DNA from: Geobacteraceae bacterium
Lineage (GTDB): Bacteria > Desulfobacterota > Desulfuromonadia > Geobacterales > Geobacteraceae
NCBI GenBank assembly: GCA_029975275.1
Contig: JARKPN010000094.1
Span: 58,778-122,777 of the forward strand
Direction: 5' to 3'
DNA: 64,000 bases
In this document: positions 54,511 to 62,606 of the stretch, one piece after another
Layout: each line of letters starts with the position of its first letter
How positions within the stretch are numbered: position 1 is the first letter of the stretch
The notes under the pieces: model-generated
Seen by the model: the letters and a program-made list of their open reading frames with translations, nothing else
Database searches by the model: none
What the model was told of the DNA's origin: nothing
Position numbers and translations under genes: made by a program

Positions 54511-54628
54511 GGGAAAACCAGTGATACCAATGAATGACTACGGATTTGGCAAGGCCTCCGGGAGGTCCCGACCCGACCCTTGCCGTATATTCCGGACGGC
54601 AACCAGTCATGCATCCGGGGGAGCGGAA

Positions 54629-55003
54629 ATGGAAATTGCGATTGCGATCGGCCTGTGCGGCGCCATGGGATGCCTGACGCGGTACTATCTATCCGGATGG
54701 GTCTACGGCATCCTCGGGCGGGGTTTCCCTTACGGCACCTTCGTGGTCAACGTCATCGGCGCCTTCATCATCGGCCTGCTCATGGAGTTCGGTCTCAGGA
54801 GCGCCCTCATCCCCCCCACTCTCCGCGTCGGCCTCACGGTGGGTTTTCTCGGGGGCCTCACGACCTTCTCAACCTTCAGTTATGAGACGTTCAGACTCCT
54901 GGAGGACGGTGAGTTTCTCATCGCATCGGCGAACGTGGTCCTGAGCGTACTGGTCTGCCTGCTGTTTACCTGGGCCGGCATAATCACGGCAAGACACCTG
55001 TGA
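54629..55003 (+). CDS. crcB: Fluoride channel FluC/CrcB
   Basis: FluC proteins export fluoride as antiparallel homodimers in the inner membrane. The 124-residue product has four hydrophobic segments and the family motifs GAMGCLTRYYLS, GTFVVNVIGAFIIGL and VGFLGGLTTFSTFSYET (the TM3 break). A single copy suggests a homodimer. The start at 54629 is preceded by GGGGGAG. DUF190 follows after 11 bases. Confidence 0.95.
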   Translation: MEIAIAIGLCGAMGCLTRYYLSGWVYGILGRGFPYGTFVVNVIGAFIIGLLMEFGLRSALIPPTLRVGLTVGFLGGLTTFSTFSYETFRLLEDGEFLIASANVVLSVLVCLLFTWAGIITARHL

Positions 55004-55014
55004 GGAGGATTGCG

Positions 55015-55380
55015 ATGACGAAATTCATCAGTGAAAAGGTCCTCATGCGCATCCATATCGGCGAGAACGACAAGCATGGTCACCGGCCGTTGTACGAGGC
55101 CATCATGGACCTGCTCATCGCCGAGGGCTTCGCCGGGGCCACGGTTCTGAGGGGCATCGCCGGGTTCGGTGTTCACAGCGTGTACCATACGGACAAGCTG
55201 CTGGACCTCTCCAGCGCGCTCCCCATCATCATAGAGGTGGTGGCGGCCCAGGAGAAGGTTGACGGTGTAATGCCGAAAATCGACGACATGATGGAAGGCG
55301 GTCTGATTACGCTGGAAAACGTCAGGGTAGTACGCTACTGCGACGAGAACGACAAGGTTTGCTCCGTGAGGGAACCGTGA
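55015..55380 (+). CDS. DUF190 (UPF0166) protein
   Basis: A 121-residue soluble PII-like protein of the DUF190 family, often encoded next to crcB (KVLMRIHIGENDKHGHRPLY, EGFAGATVLRGIAGFGVHS, DLPIIIEVV-like PIIIEVVAAQEKVD). The start at 55015 has AGGAGG six bases upstream. A regulatory role with the channel is inferred from the gene pairing only. Confidence 0.9.
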   Translation: MTKFISEKVLMRIHIGENDKHGHRPLYEAIMDLLIAEGFAGATVLRGIAGFGVHSVYHTDKLLDLSSALPIIIEVVAAQEKVDGVMPKIDDMMEGGLITLENVRVVRYCDENDKVCSVREP

Positions 55381-55421
55381 CGAGTCCCCCCACGAGCGTC
55401 AGCCGACAAGCGGGTGAGCTT

Positions 55422-55922
55422 ATGACCAGGCAATGGAAAAAGCTGCTGTTCGAAATGGCGATCATCATCCTGGTCGCCGTCACCATAGGTATTGTCTGGA
55501 ACCACCGGATGCTCATGGACATATATTCCGGAAAAGCAGTGGAAAGCGCATCGGAACCCGCCCCATCACGGAAGCCCTCCGCAGGCCTCGTCCCGACCGG
55601 ATTGATGCAGGCCAGGGAGATGTTCAACGGAAAGGATTCCGTGTTCATCGATGCCAGGGAAGGCTCCGCCTATCGGCAGGGACACATCAAGGGCGCATTC
55701 TCCCTGCCGGTCGGCGAGTTCGAAGCCAGGCTGGCGGAGTTTCAGGCCAAGGTCCCGCCTGACTCCACCCTGGTGATCTACTGCAGCGGGTTCGGCTGCC
55801 ACGACAGCAAGATCGTGGGCGAAAAACTGCTGCAGAGCGGCTATGGGCAAATTCTCATCTTCGAAGGGGGCTTTCCGGAATGGAAAGACGCCGGACTGCC
55901 CGTGGAAGGGCCACAATCATGA
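55422..55922 (+). CDS. Membrane-anchored rhodanese-like protein
   Basis: A 166-residue protein with one N-terminal transmembrane helix (residues 8-26) and a rhodanese domain (about 60-160). The active-site Cys121 is in VIYCSGFGCHDSK; the entry motif FIDAREGSAYRQGHIKGA is present. It should face the periplasm and handle sulfane sulfur or act in thiol redox chemistry. It overlaps the MauE-like gene by four bases. GGTGAG precedes the ATG at 55422. Confidence 0.9.
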   Translation: MTRQWKKLLFEMAIIILVAVTIGIVWNHRMLMDIYSGKAVESASEPAPSRKPSAGLVPTGLMQAREMFNGKDSVFIDAREGSAYRQGHIKGAFSLPVGEFEARLAEFQAKVPPDSTLVIYCSGFGCHDSKIVGEKLLQSGYGQILIFEGGFPEWKDAGLPVEGPQS

Positions 55923-56356
55923 AGACGAAAACCAGGCAGCATATTCTCACGGCCCTGCGAATAGGGCTTGGCGCCGTGTTCGTCTATGCGGGAATACTGA
56001 AGATACGGGAACCGATCGCCTTTGCGGGCTCAGTGGCTGCCTACCAGATCCTCCCCTATTCCCTGAACTATCTGGTTGCCGCCACCATCCCCTGGGTTGA
56101 AGCGGTCTGCGGCATCATGCTCATCGTCGGCTACCGCGTAAAGGCGGCGGCCGGCATCGTTGCAGCCATGAACGTGCTTTTCATAGTCCTGCTCGCCTCC
56201 ACCATCGTCCGGGGCCTGGACATCGACTGCGGATGTTTCCGCCAGGGGGGCGAAAAGACGCCTGCCTGGGTCGCCATCCTGCGGGACATCGTTTTCCTTA
56301 CGGTTGCGCTCATCCTTTTCTCGGCCCGCAGGGAATGCCGTTTCTCCAGCAGGTAG
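55919..56356 (+). CDS. MauE/DoxX-like membrane protein
   Basis: A 145-residue integral membrane protein with four hydrophobic segments (LRIGLGAVFVYAGILKI..., LVAATIPWVEAVCGIMLIVGY, AGIVAAMNVLFIVLLAST, DIVFLTVALILF). MauE-type proteins act in disulfide and redox maturation of periplasmic proteins. The CGCF motif in DIDCGCFRQGG is typical of this group. Translationally coupled to the rhodanese gene, which suggests a shared thiol or sulfur function. Confidence 0.85.
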   Translation: MKTKTRQHILTALRIGLGAVFVYAGILKIREPIAFAGSVAAYQILPYSLNYLVAATIPWVEAVCGIMLIVGYRVKAAAGIVAAMNVLFIVLLASTIVRGLDIDCGCFRQGGEKTPAWVAILRDIVFLTVALILFSARRECRFSSR

Positions 56357-56400
56357 CCTTCAGGCCTAACACCATTTATTCTCATGCGGGAGCAATCGTG

Positions 56401-56988
56401 ATGTTGAACGAAATATTGTTTGTTCTGTGCGCCTACCTGGTCGGCTCGATACCGACCGGCCTGCTGCTGGCAAAGGCCTTCGGCGGTATCGATATCCGCA
56501 CCCAGGGGAGCGGCAATATCGGGGCGACCAACGTCTACAGGACCCTGGGTCGCAGGGTCGGCATTCTGACCCTGGTTGGCGACTGCCTCAAGGGCCTGCT
56601 CCCCGTCCTGGCCGCCAAATGGCTCGGGCTGCCCGACCTGGGGGTGGCCGCGGTGGGACTGGCTGCCTTCCTGGGCCACATCTTTCCGGTCTTTCTCCGC
56701 TTCAGGGGAGGGAAAGGGGTGGCCACGGCCCTGGGCGTCTTCCTGGCCACGTCCCCCCTGGCGGTGCTGGCGGCCCTCGGAGTCTTCATCGCCGTGCTGA
56801 TCTCGTGGCGTTACGTTTCCCTGGCCTCCATAACCGCGGCGGCCGCCATGCCGGCCCTGGCCGCCCTCATCGACCGTAAACCGATCATCGTGGCCATGTC
56901 CCTGATTATAGCCGCCATCGTAATCGCCAAGCATCACCAGAACATAAGCCGGCTCAGGAACGGGACCGAAAGCCGTTTCAAGGCATGA
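56401..56988 (+). CDS. plsY: Glycerol-3-phosphate acyltransferase PlsY
   Basis: PlsY acylates glycerol-3-phosphate from acyl phosphate, the first step of phospholipid synthesis. The 195-residue membrane protein has the three conserved motifs: SGNIGATN, FRGGKGVATALG and HHQNISRLRNGTE. The start at 56401 (GTG ATG context, with GGGAG upstream) gives the canonical N-terminus; longer frames upstream are not conserved. A bidirectional terminator follows. Confidence 0.96.
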   Translation: MLNEILFVLCAYLVGSIPTGLLLAKAFGGIDIRTQGSGNIGATNVYRTLGRRVGILTLVGDCLKGLLPVLAAKWLGLPDLGVAAVGLAAFLGHIFPVFLRFRGGKGVATALGVFLATSPLAVLAALGVFIAVLISWRYVSLASITAAAAMPALAALIDRKPIIVAMSLIIAAIVIAKHHQNISRLRNGTESRFKA

Positions 56989-57018
56989 AAAAAGAGGCCC
57001 GACAAAGGCCTCTTTTTT
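56988..57018. terminator. Bidirectional intrinsic terminator between plsY and the rubrerythrin-like gene
   Basis: A 12-bp perfect stem (AAAAAAGAGGCC with GGCCTCTTTTTT, 7-base loop). It has a T-run on both strands, so it should end transcription from plsY and from the convergent gene. Confidence 0.93.
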
Positions 57019-57036
57019 GTCCATCCACTGCGAGCG

Positions 57037-57489
57037 TCACATCTCGGTCAGCACCTTTTCCTCGTAGAGCGATTCGAGTCTGAACTTGTGCTTCCGTTCC
57101 TCGTTGGCGAGCATCAGCAGAAGCTGCTTCAGCTCGGGGTCGTCGGTCATCCTTTCGGCCTCCAGGTAGAACCGGCATGCCCGTTCCTCGTTCTTCATGG
57201 CGTATACCAGGATTTCCTGGTACGACATGGAGTCGTTATACGGGGCCTCGACCAGGTATTCGCTGATCCCCAGGTCCGGAACATTGACGAACCGGTAGGC
57301 GGCTATCTTCTCCTTGTCCAGGTTCAGGATCAGCCTCTTGTGGCCCGCCTCCTGTTCGGCCAGATCCTCGAATATCTTCCTCGCCGAAGCATTGGATGAC
57401 CTCTTGGCCGCGTTCACGTAGAGGCGGTAGGAGGCGTCCTCCCTTTCCAGGGCAAATTCAAGAATTTCGTCAATGCTGTTCAGATCCAC
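57037..57489 (-). CDS. Rubrerythrin/ferritin-like diiron protein
   Basis: A 150-residue four-helix protein with two ExxH motifs (EQEAGH, NEERKH) and matching Glu residues (FALEREDASYRLY, AMKNEERACRFY) for a diiron site. Rubrerythrins reduce hydrogen peroxide in anaerobes; this form lacks the C-terminal rubredoxin domain, so the class is rubrerythrin/ferritin-like. I start at GTG 57489 (VDLNSIDEILEF), which has GAGGAG six bases upstream, in preference to an ATG at 57555. Confidence 0.88.
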   Translation of the reverse strand: MDLNSIDEILEFALEREDASYRLYVNAAKRSSNASARKIFEDLAEQEAGHKRLILNLDKEKIAAYRFVNVPDLGISEYLVEAPYNDSMSYQEILVYAMKNEERACRFYLEAERMTDDPELKQLLLMLANEERKHKFRLESLYEEKVLTEM

Positions 57490-57542
57490 AATGTTCTCCT
57501 CTGTTGCAGTTCCACGGTTGTCAATCGCCGTTTCCGACCCCC

Positions 57543-57571
57543 TTTGTAACAACAAAGCCCACCCTTGTCAA
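57543..57571 (-). promoter_or_regulatory. Sigma-70-type promoter of the rubrerythrin-like gene
   Basis: Minus strand TTGACA (57566-57571), a 17-base spacer and TACAAA (57543-57548), about 54 bases before the GTG start. Confidence 0.6.
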
Positions 57572-57625
57572 GCAACGGCTTTCCGTCTTGACAGCCGCCG
57601 GGATATGACTTAAGAATAGTTCATC

Positions 57626-58786
57626 ATGCTACCGAACATCGAGGTCCGGAACCTCCTGGGAACGATACGAAACATGCGGCGGAAGCGAACCTGGTTGCTC
57701 ACGGGAGCCGCTCTCCTGCTTCTCCTCATTCTCGTTCCACCTATTGCGACCTACCTGGATTTCCGGCGGAGTCCATCCGGAAACGGCGACAATGTCAGGG
57801 TCTTCGACTTTTCCAGCGGCTACACGATGAAGCGGATTGCCGAAGAACTGGAGCGATCCCGCATTATCTCCAGCAGCCTGCTGTTCGCGCTCTACGCGAG
57901 GCTCGAAGGGGCCGACTCCAGGGTCAAGGCGGGCAGCTATCGCTTCAGCGATGCCATGCCCCCCGCCGAGATACTCAGGAAACTGGTCGACGGAGAAGTC
58001 TACGAAGTTCGGTTCTCGGTCCCGGAGGGATATTCCGTCTACCAGATTGCCGAACTGCTGGACCGGCGTGGCATCTTCCGCAGGGGGTCGTTCCTGAGGC
58101 AGTGCTTCAGCCGTCCGCTGCTTGACGAACTGGGGATCACCGCCGGAAGCGTCGAGGGATATCTCTATCCGTCCACCTACACCATCAGGCCGAACTCGGA
58201 CGAAAAGGCCCTTATCAGTGAGATGGTCGCCCGGTTCCACACGGCTTATGACGGCAAGTTCGCCGAAGGGGCACGAAGAGCCGGCCTGCGCCGGGAACAG
58301 GTCCTGACTCTCGCCTCCATGATCGAGAAAGAGGCCGTTGACCCGGAGGAGCGGCCGGTGATCGCATCGGTCTTTCTCAACCGGCTCAAAAGAGACATGC
58401 CGCTGCAGAGCGACCCGACCGCGGTATACGGGGTGCGGGCCTTTGCCGGCAAGGTCTCCAGACAGGACATCCGGCGCGACACCAGGTACAATACCTACCG
58501 GATCAAGGGACTACCGCCCGGACCAATAGGCAATCCCGGAGACGCGGCCATAGAGGCGGTGCTCTTCCCGGCCCGGACCCGGTACCTCTATTTCGTAGCC
58601 AGAAACGACGGCACCCACCACTTTTCCGAATCTCTGGAGGAGCATAACAGGGCGGTACAGAAATACCTCAAGAACCAGGAGCACATCGAGCATCTTCAGG
58701 AAGCTTCCGGCCCGGAGCTTCGGACCGACCGGCCGAATCTTACCAACCGGCGTGACGACTTTCCGGAACGTCCCTCAATGCAATGA
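57626..58786 (+). CDS. mltG: Endolytic murein transglycosylase MltG
   Basis: MltG cuts glycan strands near the membrane during peptidoglycan synthesis. The 386-residue product has an N-terminal transmembrane helix (about 20-42), a LysM-like domain (SGYTMKRIAEELERSRIISS) and the YceG catalytic domain with the putative Glu in ASMIEKEAVDPEERPVIASV and the C-terminal motif GLPPGPIGNPGDAAIEAVL. A possible promoter (TTGACA at 57588-57593) would start transcription almost at the ATG at 57626, so an inner ATG at 57674 (MRRKRTWLL) is a possible alternative start. Confidence 0.93.
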   Translation: MLPNIEVRNLLGTIRNMRRKRTWLLTGAALLLLLILVPPIATYLDFRRSPSGNGDNVRVFDFSSGYTMKRIAEELERSRIISSSLLFALYARLEGADSRVKAGSYRFSDAMPPAEILRKLVDGEVYEVRFSVPEGYSVYQIAELLDRRGIFRRGSFLRQCFSRPLLDELGITAGSVEGYLYPSTYTIRPNSDEKALISEMVARFHTAYDGKFAEGARRAGLRREQVLTLASMIEKEAVDPEERPVIASVFLNRLKRDMPLQSDPTAVYGVRAFAGKVSRQDIRRDTRYNTYRIKGLPPGPIGNPGDAAIEAVLFPARTRYLYFVARNDGTHHFSESLEEHNRAVQKYLKNQEHIEHLQEASGPELRTDRPNLTNRRDDFPERPSMQ

Positions 58787-58935
58787 CCGTCAGCACGCAT
58801 CTCCGACATCAAGCCGGATAGGTAGAAGTGCAGGCTTGGGATCCTGTATGAATCCGGCTCCATTCACGTTCACCCACATCAGAAGAGACAGACCTGCCGG
58901 GCTCGCCGGGCAAGGGATCAATGGATAGAAAGCCT

Positions 58936-58963
58936 TTGTAATATTCGGATTCCTTGTTATAAT
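58936..58963 (+). promoter_or_regulatory. Promoter of the Mla operon
   Basis: TTGTAA (58936-58941), a 16-base spacer and a perfect TATAAT (58958-58963), about 120 bases before the first gene. The region 58787-59086 otherwise shows no gene. Confidence 0.5.
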
Positions 58964-59086
58964 CCTGCCAGCCCGCTTCGGGAAGGGCCCGGATGGGGAA
59001 CCCGTCCCGGCAAGGCCCTTGAGGAATTACCGCGCCGGGAAGAGGATTGACGCAAAGAACAGGATTCGGTTCCAGATGGTTCTCGC

Positions 59087-59680
59087 ATGAAACAAGACGG
59101 CACCCACATTGTTGTTGTCTTTCTCCGCTTCCTGGTATGCGGCGTGGCGCTTCCCCTCGCCATGCTGGCGACGGTGTCCGGCTGCCGGCCCGACTCCGCT
59201 CCTGTCAGCAGCACAGCACTGGAATTCCGCTCGGAAATTCAGTCGAAACTGACCATGTACTCCGCGGCGCTGGCCGAGTCCATGGCGAAAAACGACCGCA
59301 GGCGCACCAGGTCGGTGCTGCAGAGGATCCATGCCGTATCCACCCCCCTGAAAAACGACCTGGACATCTCCATGTACGTGCTCGACAAGCACGGCGTGAC
59401 CGTGGCCGCCAGGGCCGGTGCCTCGGCCGCTGGCGCAGGGAACTACGGCAACTATCAAATAGTTTCCAAAGTCATCCAGAAACGTAAGCCCCTCCAGTCC
59501 GCCCTTTATCTGCAGGGCGGGGAAAAGGTCTACATAATATGCACTCCCCTGCTGAATGGGGAAAAGGTGGTCGGAGTCCTGATACTAGGGATCGGCGCGG
59601 ACCAACTGAAGCGGTCGGGCATCAGCGAGAAGGAGTTCATGTCCCTTACCTTCTCGGCCCGGCCCGGAGACCGTCCATGA
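59087..59680 (+). CDS. Lipoprotein with Cache-like sensory region
   Basis: A 197-residue exported protein. The N-terminal signal ends in a lipobox (LATVSGC, Cys33), so it should be lipid-anchored. The mature part looks like a single Cache-type domain (ISMYVLDKHGVTVAARAG, KVYIICTPLLNGEKVVGVLI). It overlaps the mlaE gene by four bases (ATGA), so it is the first gene of the lipid-transport operon. Its role in that system is not known. Confidence 0.7.
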   Translation: MKQDGTHIVVVFLRFLVCGVALPLAMLATVSGCRPDSAPVSSTALEFRSEIQSKLTMYSAALAESMAKNDRRRTRSVLQRIHAVSTPLKNDLDISMYVLDKHGVTVAARAGASAAGAGNYGNYQIVSKVIQKRKPLQSALYLQGGEKVYIICTPLLNGEKVVGVLILGIGADQLKRSGISEKEFMSLTFSARPGDRP

Positions 59681-60825
59681 ACCCGGCGGTCGCATCGGGG
59701 CGGGACTTCGCCATCGACGTCCGGGAAGAGGCCGGCGGAGAGACCACCGTGTCCCTGTCCGGGCGCATCTCCCTCCGGAACCTGAACTCCGTCCGGGCCG
59801 AATTGCACTCGATCCTGGAACCGATGAAACCTGCCGGTCTTACCGTAGACCTCGCCGGAGTCGGCTACCTGGACAGCGGAGGCTCCCTGATCCTGCTGGA
59901 ACTGGAGCAGTACGCCGAAGCAGCATCCATCCCGTGCCGCTTTGCGAACGTGAGCGAAGAGACGGGGGGGATGCTTGGACTCATAGACCGGGCCGCGGTC
60001 ATGGCCCCGCTTCCCCCTTCGGCAAAGGACCCCGAGGGCGCCATCGAGCGCATAGGGGAGACCGGCCTCAAGGTATTCAATGATTTCACGAGTACGGTCA
60101 CGTTTCTCGGCGACCTGCTGGTCGCGCTCGGCAGCGCCCTGCTGAATCCAAGATCCGTGCGCTGGCAGGACTTTTTCTTCTACGTCAAACGGGCCGGGCT
60201 GGACGGCCTCCCGATCCTGGCGCTGCTGAGCTTTCTCCTGGGCCTCATCATCGCCTTCATGTCCTCCCTCCAGCTCAAGCAGTTCGGGGCCAACCTCTAC
60301 GTCGCCTCGCTGGTGGGCTTCGGCATGGTCAGGGAGCTGGGTCCCATCATGACCGCCGTCATCATCGCCGGCCGGTCCGGGTCGGCCTTTGCCGCCGAGA
60401 TCGGCACCATGATGGTCAATGAGGAAGTGGACGCCCTGGTCACCATGGGCTTCAACCCGACCCGCTTCCTGGCGTTGCCCAAGGTCCTGGCCGCCATGGT
60501 GGTGGTCCCCCTGCTCACCCTCTATTCCGACCTGTTCGGCATCCTGGGAGGGATGGTGGTGGGCGTGGTAGGTTTCGACCTGACGATCTATACCTATCTC
60601 GCCCAGACCGTCAAGAGCATCAGTATCTTCGATGTGGTCTCCAGCCTCATCAAGGCCGTGGTATTCGCCGTGCTGATAGCAGGGATAGGATGTCAGCGCG
60701 GGTTCCGTGCCAGGGGGGGGGCGGAGGCGGTCGGGACCTTCACCACTTCGGCGGTTGTGGCGGGACTGTTCCTCATAATAGTCGCGGATTCCCTTTTCGC
60801 CATAATCCTGTACTATATACGCTGA
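59677..60825 (+). CDS. mlaE: STAS-MlaE fusion permease
   Basis: MlaE is the inner-membrane permease of the Mla phospholipid transporter. The 382-residue product joins an N-terminal STAS domain (about 15-110, SLSGRISLRNLNSVRAEL, VDLAGVGYLDSGGSLILLEL) to a full MlaE permease (FGMVRELGPIMTAVIIAGRS, AAEIGTMMVNEEVDALVTMG). In E. coli the STAS protein MlaB is separate; the fusion probably replaces it. The start at 59677 has good coupling to the previous gene. Confidence 0.93.
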   Translation: MNPAVASGRDFAIDVREEAGGETTVSLSGRISLRNLNSVRAELHSILEPMKPAGLTVDLAGVGYLDSGGSLILLELEQYAEAASIPCRFANVSEETGGMLGLIDRAAVMAPLPPSAKDPEGAIERIGETGLKVFNDFTSTVTFLGDLLVALGSALLNPRSVRWQDFFFYVKRAGLDGLPILALLSFLLGLIIAFMSSLQLKQFGANLYVASLVGFGMVRELGPIMTAVIIAGRSGSAFAAEIGTMMVNEEVDALVTMGFNPTRFLALPKVLAAMVVVPLLTLYSDLFGILGGMVVGVVGFDLTIYTYLAQTVKSISIFDVVSSLIKAVVFAVLIAGIGCQRGFRARGGAEAVGTFTTSAVVAGLFLIIVADSLFAIILYYIR

Positions 60826-60881
60826 ATTCGCGCCGGGCGACGGACGGCAGCGGAGACGAGTCCCCGGAAAAGGCGGGTAGA

Positions 60882-61670
60882 GTGCAAAACATTGGAAAAG
60901 AGCCCATAATAACCGTTGAGAACCTGACTGCCGGCTACGGGGACAATATCATCTTCAAGAACGTGAGCTTCCGGGTCATGAAGGGCGAGATCCTGGTGAT
61001 CCTCGGAGGGAGCGGCTGCGGCAAGTCCACCCTCCTGAAGCACATGTTCGGCCTCTATCGGCCGAAGGCCGGAAGGGTCCTGATCAACGGCATCGACGCG
61101 GCCACGGAGAACCCGGAAGAGCTCGACGGGATCCGCAGGAACATCGGGGTCCTGTTCCAGTCGGGCGCCCTGTTCGGCTCCATGACCCTCATGGAAAACG
61201 TTTCCCTGCCGCTGGAGGAATACACCGACCTTTCCTCGGAGGACATCGGGCGTATCGTGCGGATGAAGCTCGCCATGGTAAACCTCTCCGGGTTCGAGAA
61301 CCATCTCCCTTCCGAGCTTTCCGGAGGGATGAAGAAGCGGGCCGGGCTGGCTCGGGCCATGGCGCTGGATCCGAAGGTGCTGTTCTTCGACGAGCCGTCC
61401 GCCGGACTGGACCCGGTCACCTCGGCGGAACTGGACATCCTGATGAAACGGATCAACGCCGGGCTGGGAACCACAATGGTGGTCGTCACCCACGAGCTTG
61501 ACTCCATCTTCGCCATCGCCCACCGCGTGGTCATGCTCGACAGGGACGCTAAAGGGATAATCGCCGAGGGAACGCCCCAAGAGCTGAAGGAGTCGTCGAC
61601 CGACCGCAGGGTCATAAATTTCTTCAATCGGATTCCCGCCGCGGCGGGAGCGGAGGATCAGAGGGCATGA
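60882..61670 (+). CDS. mlaF: MlaF, ABC transporter ATPase
   Basis: The ATPase powers MlaE. The 262-residue product has Walker A GGSGCGKSTLLKH, signature LSGGMKKRAGLARAM and Walker B VLFFDEPSAGLDP. The frame opens far upstream inside mlaE; I choose GTG 60882 (VQNIGKEPIITVENLTAGYG) as the family start. It overlaps mlaD by four bases. Confidence 0.95.
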   Translation: MQNIGKEPIITVENLTAGYGDNIIFKNVSFRVMKGEILVILGGSGCGKSTLLKHMFGLYRPKAGRVLINGIDAATENPEELDGIRRNIGVLFQSGALFGSMTLMENVSLPLEEYTDLSSEDIGRIVRMKLAMVNLSGFENHLPSELSGGMKKRAGLARAMALDPKVLFFDEPSAGLDPVTSAELDILMKRINAGLGTTMVVVTHELDSIFAIAHRVVMLDRDAKGIIAEGTPQELKESSTDRRVINFFNRIPAAAGAEDQRA

Positions 61671-62593
61671 CCGGAAAAACATCCAAGTTCCTCGTGGGAC
61701 TGTTCGTCATTGCCGGCGTCCTGCTGGGTATCGGTATCATCGTATGGATCGGGGCATCCAGGTATTTCCAGAAGGGCGCCACCTATGTCACCTTTTTCGA
61801 CGAATCGGTACAGGGGCTCCAGATGGATTCGAGCGTCAAGTACCGCGGCGTGGACGTGGGACGGGTCGAAAGGATCGGGGTCGCTCCCGATTACAAGCTG
61901 GTGGAGGTGGTCATGAAGGTGGACCTGGAAGGGGACCTCCAGCACAACACGGTCGCCCAGCTGAAAACCGCCGGCATAACCGGGATCGTCTTCATCGAGC
62001 TGGACCGGAAAAAGCCCGATGCGCCTGACCGATCTCCGAAAATCGAGTTCGCGGCCGAATACCCCATTATCCCCTCCCGCCCTTCGGATCTCCGCCAGAT
62101 CCTGAGCGGTGTGGAGGACATCATACAGAACCTCAAGCAGCTCGACCTGAAAAGCCTTTCCGGGCAGTTCACGGCCGTAGGCAAGGCAACGGAAAAGATC
62201 CTGGCAGGGAAACAGATGAACAACATCATGACCAACCTGGAATCCACCACCGCCAGCATGGAACGGACCGTGGCCGGGATCGACAAGGTGGTGACCGAAG
62301 GGAAGGTCGAAGTGGTGCTGGACGAGGCCAGGGATTCCCTGGTGGAGGCCAAGTCGCTCCTGACCGGGATCAGGGAGGAAATCCGCTCCATGAAGCTCGG
62401 GGAGACGTCTGAAAAGGCCAATCGCGTAGTCGAGGGGATCGATTCAAGGAGCCGGGCCATCACGACCGAGCTCCGGGTGACCAGCGAAAACCTGCAGCAG
62501 GCATCGGAGACCCTGCAGAAGCTGCTCGACCGGCTCAACACGACACCGTCGGACCTGATCTTCAGTGCCCCGCCGGCCGTTCGCCGCCAGTAA
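61667..62593 (+). CDS. mlaD: MlaD, MCE-domain substrate-binding protein
   Basis: MlaD hexamers carry phospholipids between membranes. The 308-residue product has one N-terminal transmembrane helix (FLVGLFVIAGVLLGIGIIVW), an MCE domain (about 37-115, DESVQGLQMDSSVKYRGVDV, GRVERIGV) and a long helical C-terminal region (150-300). Confidence 0.95.
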   Translation: MTGKTSKFLVGLFVIAGVLLGIGIIVWIGASRYFQKGATYVTFFDESVQGLQMDSSVKYRGVDVGRVERIGVAPDYKLVEVVMKVDLEGDLQHNTVAQLKTAGITGIVFIELDRKKPDAPDRSPKIEFAAEYPIIPSRPSDLRQILSGVEDIIQNLKQLDLKSLSGQFTAVGKATEKILAGKQMNNIMTNLESTTASMERTVAGIDKVVTEGKVEVVLDEARDSLVEAKSLLTGIREEIRSMKLGETSEKANRVVEGIDSRSRAITTELRVTSENLQQASETLQKLLDRLNTTPSDLIFSAPPAVRRQ

Positions 62594-62606
62594 CGAGGAA
62601 CTGAAC

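Noticed and set aside
54511..54628. Fluoride riboswitch before crcB
   Set aside because: The conserved pseudoknot core sequence is not present by eye; a covariance search would settle it.
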